This document shows positions 20,839 through 22,554 of a stretch of 22,554 nt of DNA, in pieces. The translations under genes and the position numbers were made by a program. The notes beneath the pieces were generated by a model. The model was given only the letters and a program-made list of their open reading frames with translations. It did not search any database and was not told the origin of the DNA. How positions within the stretch are numbered: the first letter of the stretch is position 1; each line of letters begins with the position of its first letter. Source of the stretch: a virus; the IMG/VR virus record IMGVR_UViG_3300032315_000520, positions 1 to 22,554 of that record. The stretch is one strand, 5' to 3'.

Positions 20839-21316
20839 AATTACCAAGATTTACCTAGACCTTGATGGTGTCATTGCCGACTTTGATAGGCATTACAAAG
20901 AGTTGTATAAAATGTCACCAAAAGATGCCGATGAGAAAAAAGAGTTCTATAAACTCTTTGACCATTTCATTGCAAACGAACACTTTGCAAAACTGCCGCT
21001 GATGGAAGATGCACGGACATTATTAAGTTTTCTGAATAGCACCGGTATTCCTGTTGAGATATTATCATCAACATCATCAGAGAAACGGCATGATCCCATT
21101 GCAAAACAAAAGACAGAATGGTTGCATGTACATGGCATACACTACCCAATCAACCTTGTACCAGGAAAAAGATTGAAAAGAAACTTTTCAAATCCAAACT
21201 CAATACTGATTGATGATACGGCACAGAATATCGACCAATGGCGAGCCGAAGGTGGTGTTGGTATTCTTCATACAGACGCTATGACAACTATTGGTATTTT
21301 AAAGATGTATGTTTAA
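20831..21316 (+). CDS. HAD-type 5'(3')-deoxyribonucleotidase-like protein
   Basis: The 161-aa product begins with the HAD nucleophile motif DLDGVIADFD (D10 and D12) and later has ILIDDTAQNIDQW, the acidic motif that completes the metal site. A central ILSSTSSEK holds motif II. These phosphatases remove phosphate from nucleoside monophosphates in the nucleotide pool; the exact substrate is unknown. Similar small HAD proteins are common in T4-like phages. The ATG overlaps the gp59-like gene by 8 nt, and the gene lies under the perfect promoter at 20536. Confidence 0.85.
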   Translation: MHKITKIYLDLDGVIADFDRHYKELYKMSPKDADEKKEFYKLFDHFIANEHFAKLPLMEDARTLLSFLNSTGIPVEILSSTSSEKRHDPIAKQKTEWLHVHGIHYPINLVPGKRLKRNFSNPNSILIDDTAQNIDQWRAEGGVGILHTDAMTTIGILKMYV

Positions 21317-21327
21317 GGAGAAAAAAT

Positions 21328-21504
21328 ATGAAAGAAATGTTAAAAGAAGTAATTAATCCTTGTCGCTGTGGTCGTAGTCCAACCGGTGACTGTATTGGTT
21401 GGCATAATTTAACCAATGAAGAATTCAAAGTTCGCTTCGATGAATGGAATATGTCATCCGGCAAACAATTATTAAGTGAGAGTTCGGGCATTGACAAAGC
21501 CTAA
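21328..21504 (+). CDS. 58-aa CDGSH-like miniprotein
   Basis: ATG 21328 follows AAGGAG at good spacing, which decides the start. The product has CRCGRSPTGDCIGWH at residues 12-26. This recalls the CDGSH iron-sulfur motif (C-x-C, then S, then C, with His 4 after the last Cys), one residue shorter between S and C and without CDG. Three Cys and one His could bind an iron-sulfur cluster or zinc. Short proteins with this CGRSPTG pattern are frequent in T4-like phages, without known function. It lies between the HAD gene and gp32. The promoter for gp32 overlaps its last codons. Confidence 0.8.
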   Translation: MKEMLKEVINPCRCGRSPTGDCIGWHNLTNEEFKVRFDEWNMSSGKQLLSESSGIDKA

Positions 21505-21519
21505 ATATTATGATATAGT
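21491..21519 (+). promoter_or_regulatory. Sigma70-like promoter for gene 32
   Basis: TTGACA (21491-21496), 17-nt spacer, TATAGT (21514-21519) with TGA before the -10. It overlaps the end of the miniprotein gene and leaves a leader of about 80 nt before gene 32. Confidence 0.8.
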
Positions 21520-21549
21520 AGTTGATTATGAGAAGTAATTTGAAAGTAG

Positions 21550-21583
21550 TTTATATTCCGTTTAATACAATTTATATTCCGTT
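21550..21583 (+). repeat. Two 13-bp direct repeats in the gene 32 leader
   Basis: TTTATATTCCGTT occurs at 21550-21562 and 21571-21583, spaced by 21 nt (two helical turns). Both lie between the promoter and the ATG of gene 32. T4 gp32 represses its own mRNA through its leader, so these may be an operator, though of another design. Confidence 0.7.
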
Positions 21584-21606
21584 ATATACGAAAGAAAGGT
21601 AACATC

Positions 21607-22494
21607 ATGAGTTTTGCAAATCTAAAAAGACAATCCGGTAATCTGGATAAGTTATCAAAAGCCATCGAGGCACTCAATACATCCTCAGAAGGTGGTTCAG
21701 AAAAGTCAGATAATTTCTGGCGTCCCGAAGTAGACAAATCAGGCAATGGTATGGCAACAATCCGTTTTTTGCCAGCATCTGAAAAAGATGGTGACGATGG
21801 TCTACCATGGGTCAAGATTTTCTCCCACGGATTCCAGGGAGCGGGTGGATGGCTTATCGATAACTGTTTGACCACAAAGAACCAACAATGTCCAGTATGT
21901 GAACACAATTCTACATTATGGAATTCTGGCATCGAAGCCAACAAAGATGTAGTTCGTAAGCAAAAGCGTAAATTGAATTACATCGCCAATGTTTATATCG
22001 TATCTGATCCTAAGCATCCTGAGAACGAAGGCAAGATTAAATTGTTTAAGTTCGGCAAGAAGATTTTCGATAAGATTTCTGAAGCAATGAACCCACAGTT
22101 CGCTGACGAAGAAGCAATCAACCCATTTGATATGTGGAAAGGTGCTAACTTTAAGTTGAAGATTCGTAAGGTTGAAGGCTATCAGAACTATGACAAGTCT
22201 GAATTTGAATCGCCATCTGCATTGTCTGACGATGATGCCAAGTTAGAACAAATCTGGAAAGATTCTTTCTCACTACAAGAATTGATTGCTGATAAAGAGT
22301 TCAAGTCATATGATGCTCTGAAGCAACGCCTCGATAAGGTTCTTGGTTTGAATGGTGAAGCACCACGCACAACCGTAGAACAAGTAAAGGCAAAAGAGTT
22401 TGCTACACCTAAGAAGGCCGCAGTCGCTGAACCTAGTCTTGGTGAAGATGAAGATGACATGGCATATTTTGCCAAGTTAGCTGAAGAAGATTAA
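21607..22494 (+). CDS. 32: Single-stranded DNA-binding protein gp32
   Basis: The 295-aa product matches T4 gp32. It has a basic LAST-like start (LKRQS, residues 6-10) for cooperative binding, then GNGMATIRFLP, and a zinc site H74, C87, C95, C98 with the same spacing of the outer pairs as T4 H64/C77 and C87/C90. It also has ENEGKIKLFKFGKKI and an acidic C-terminal tail (GEDEDDMAYFAKLAEED) that contacts replication partners. It coats single strands during replication, recombination and repair. AAAGG lies 7 nt before the ATG. The gene has its own promoter and a repeat-bearing leader, and a strong terminator follows directly. Confidence 0.96.
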   Translation: MSFANLKRQSGNLDKLSKAIEALNTSSEGGSEKSDNFWRPEVDKSGNGMATIRFLPASEKDGDDGLPWVKIFSHGFQGAGGWLIDNCLTTKNQQCPVCEHNSTLWNSGIEANKDVVRKQKRKLNYIANVYIVSDPKHPENEGKIKLFKFGKKIFDKISEAMNPQFADEEAINPFDMWKGANFKLKIRKVEGYQNYDKSEFESPSALSDDDAKLEQIWKDSFSLQELIADKEFKSYDALKQRLDKVLGLNGEAPRTTVEQVKAKEFATPKKAAVAEPSLGEDEDDMAYFAKLAEED

Positions 22495-22515
22495 ACCTTA
22501 ACCCCTTGGTTTAGA

Positions 22516-22537
22516 CCCCGCTACGGCGGGGTTTTTT
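22516..22537 (+). terminator. Rho-independent terminator after gene 32
   Basis: CCCCGC (22516-22521), loop TACG, GCGGGG (22526-22531), then six T (22532-22537). The stable C(UACG)G loop and the T-run make a textbook terminator. Confidence 0.95.
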
Positions 22538-22554
22538 ATTGGTTATTATACAAC

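Overview
The window reads as part of the genome of a T4-like tailed phage (myovirus), AT-rich, coding almost entirely on the + strand, with short gaps and many 1-14 nt gene overlaps. The strongest evidence is at the right end. There a gp33-like late-transcription coactivator, a gp59-like helicase loader and a gp32-like single-stranded DNA-binding protein follow in the T4 order 33-59-32. Exact T4-type late promoter boxes (TATAAATA) also precede a virion gene, a homing endonuclease and other genes. The PhoH, CobS-type AAA+ ATPase and 2OG-Fe(II) oxygenase genes, plus many small conserved proteins, are typical of environmental T4-like phages of aquatic bacteria. A Sec-type signal on the lysin and an outer-membrane barrel-like protein suggest a Gram-negative host. 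The host itself cannot be named from this sequence.

Layout. 1-2222: 3' part of a large Pro-rich, autotransporter-like surface protein. 2271-3946: CobS-like ATPase and a small DNA-binding-like protein, each behind a sigma70-type promoter. 3947-5688: a strongly structured non-coding stretch, a DUF262-HNH nuclease and a 59-aa two-helix membrane protein of different base composition; this is the best candidate for an undescribed cassette. 5727-12056: a packed operon of small, probably early, genes behind one promoter, with a metallophosphoesterase and a GalE-like epimerase inside it. 12053-13687: two conserved phage proteins, then an inverted GIY-YIG homing endonuclease flanked by a duplicated gene end. 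13715-14470: PhoH. 14476-17581: a late operon with a repeat-built virion protein, a 2OG-Fe(II) oxygenase and a small zincin. 17585-18275: PD-(D/E)XK nuclease. 18285-19452: a 39-aa membrane protein, a conserved small protein and a secreted SleB-type lysin. 19452-22494: gp33, a Mom/DUF4338-like acyltransferase, gp59, a HAD nucleotidase, a CDGSH-like miniprotein and gp32, closed by a strong terminator.

Regulation. Two promoter classes can be read directly. Sigma70-like promoters include four that share TTGACA, a 17-nt spacer and an extended -10 (TGA directly before TATNNT); two of these lie inside upstream genes and drive the replication cluster. Late boxes control virion, lysis and homing-endonuclease genes. 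The gp33 homologue encoded here is the factor expected to activate the late boxes, with the clamp and late sigma encoded elsewhere in the genome.

The annotation rests on reading motifs and on memory of the families. No database search was run, so weak homologies are marked as such.
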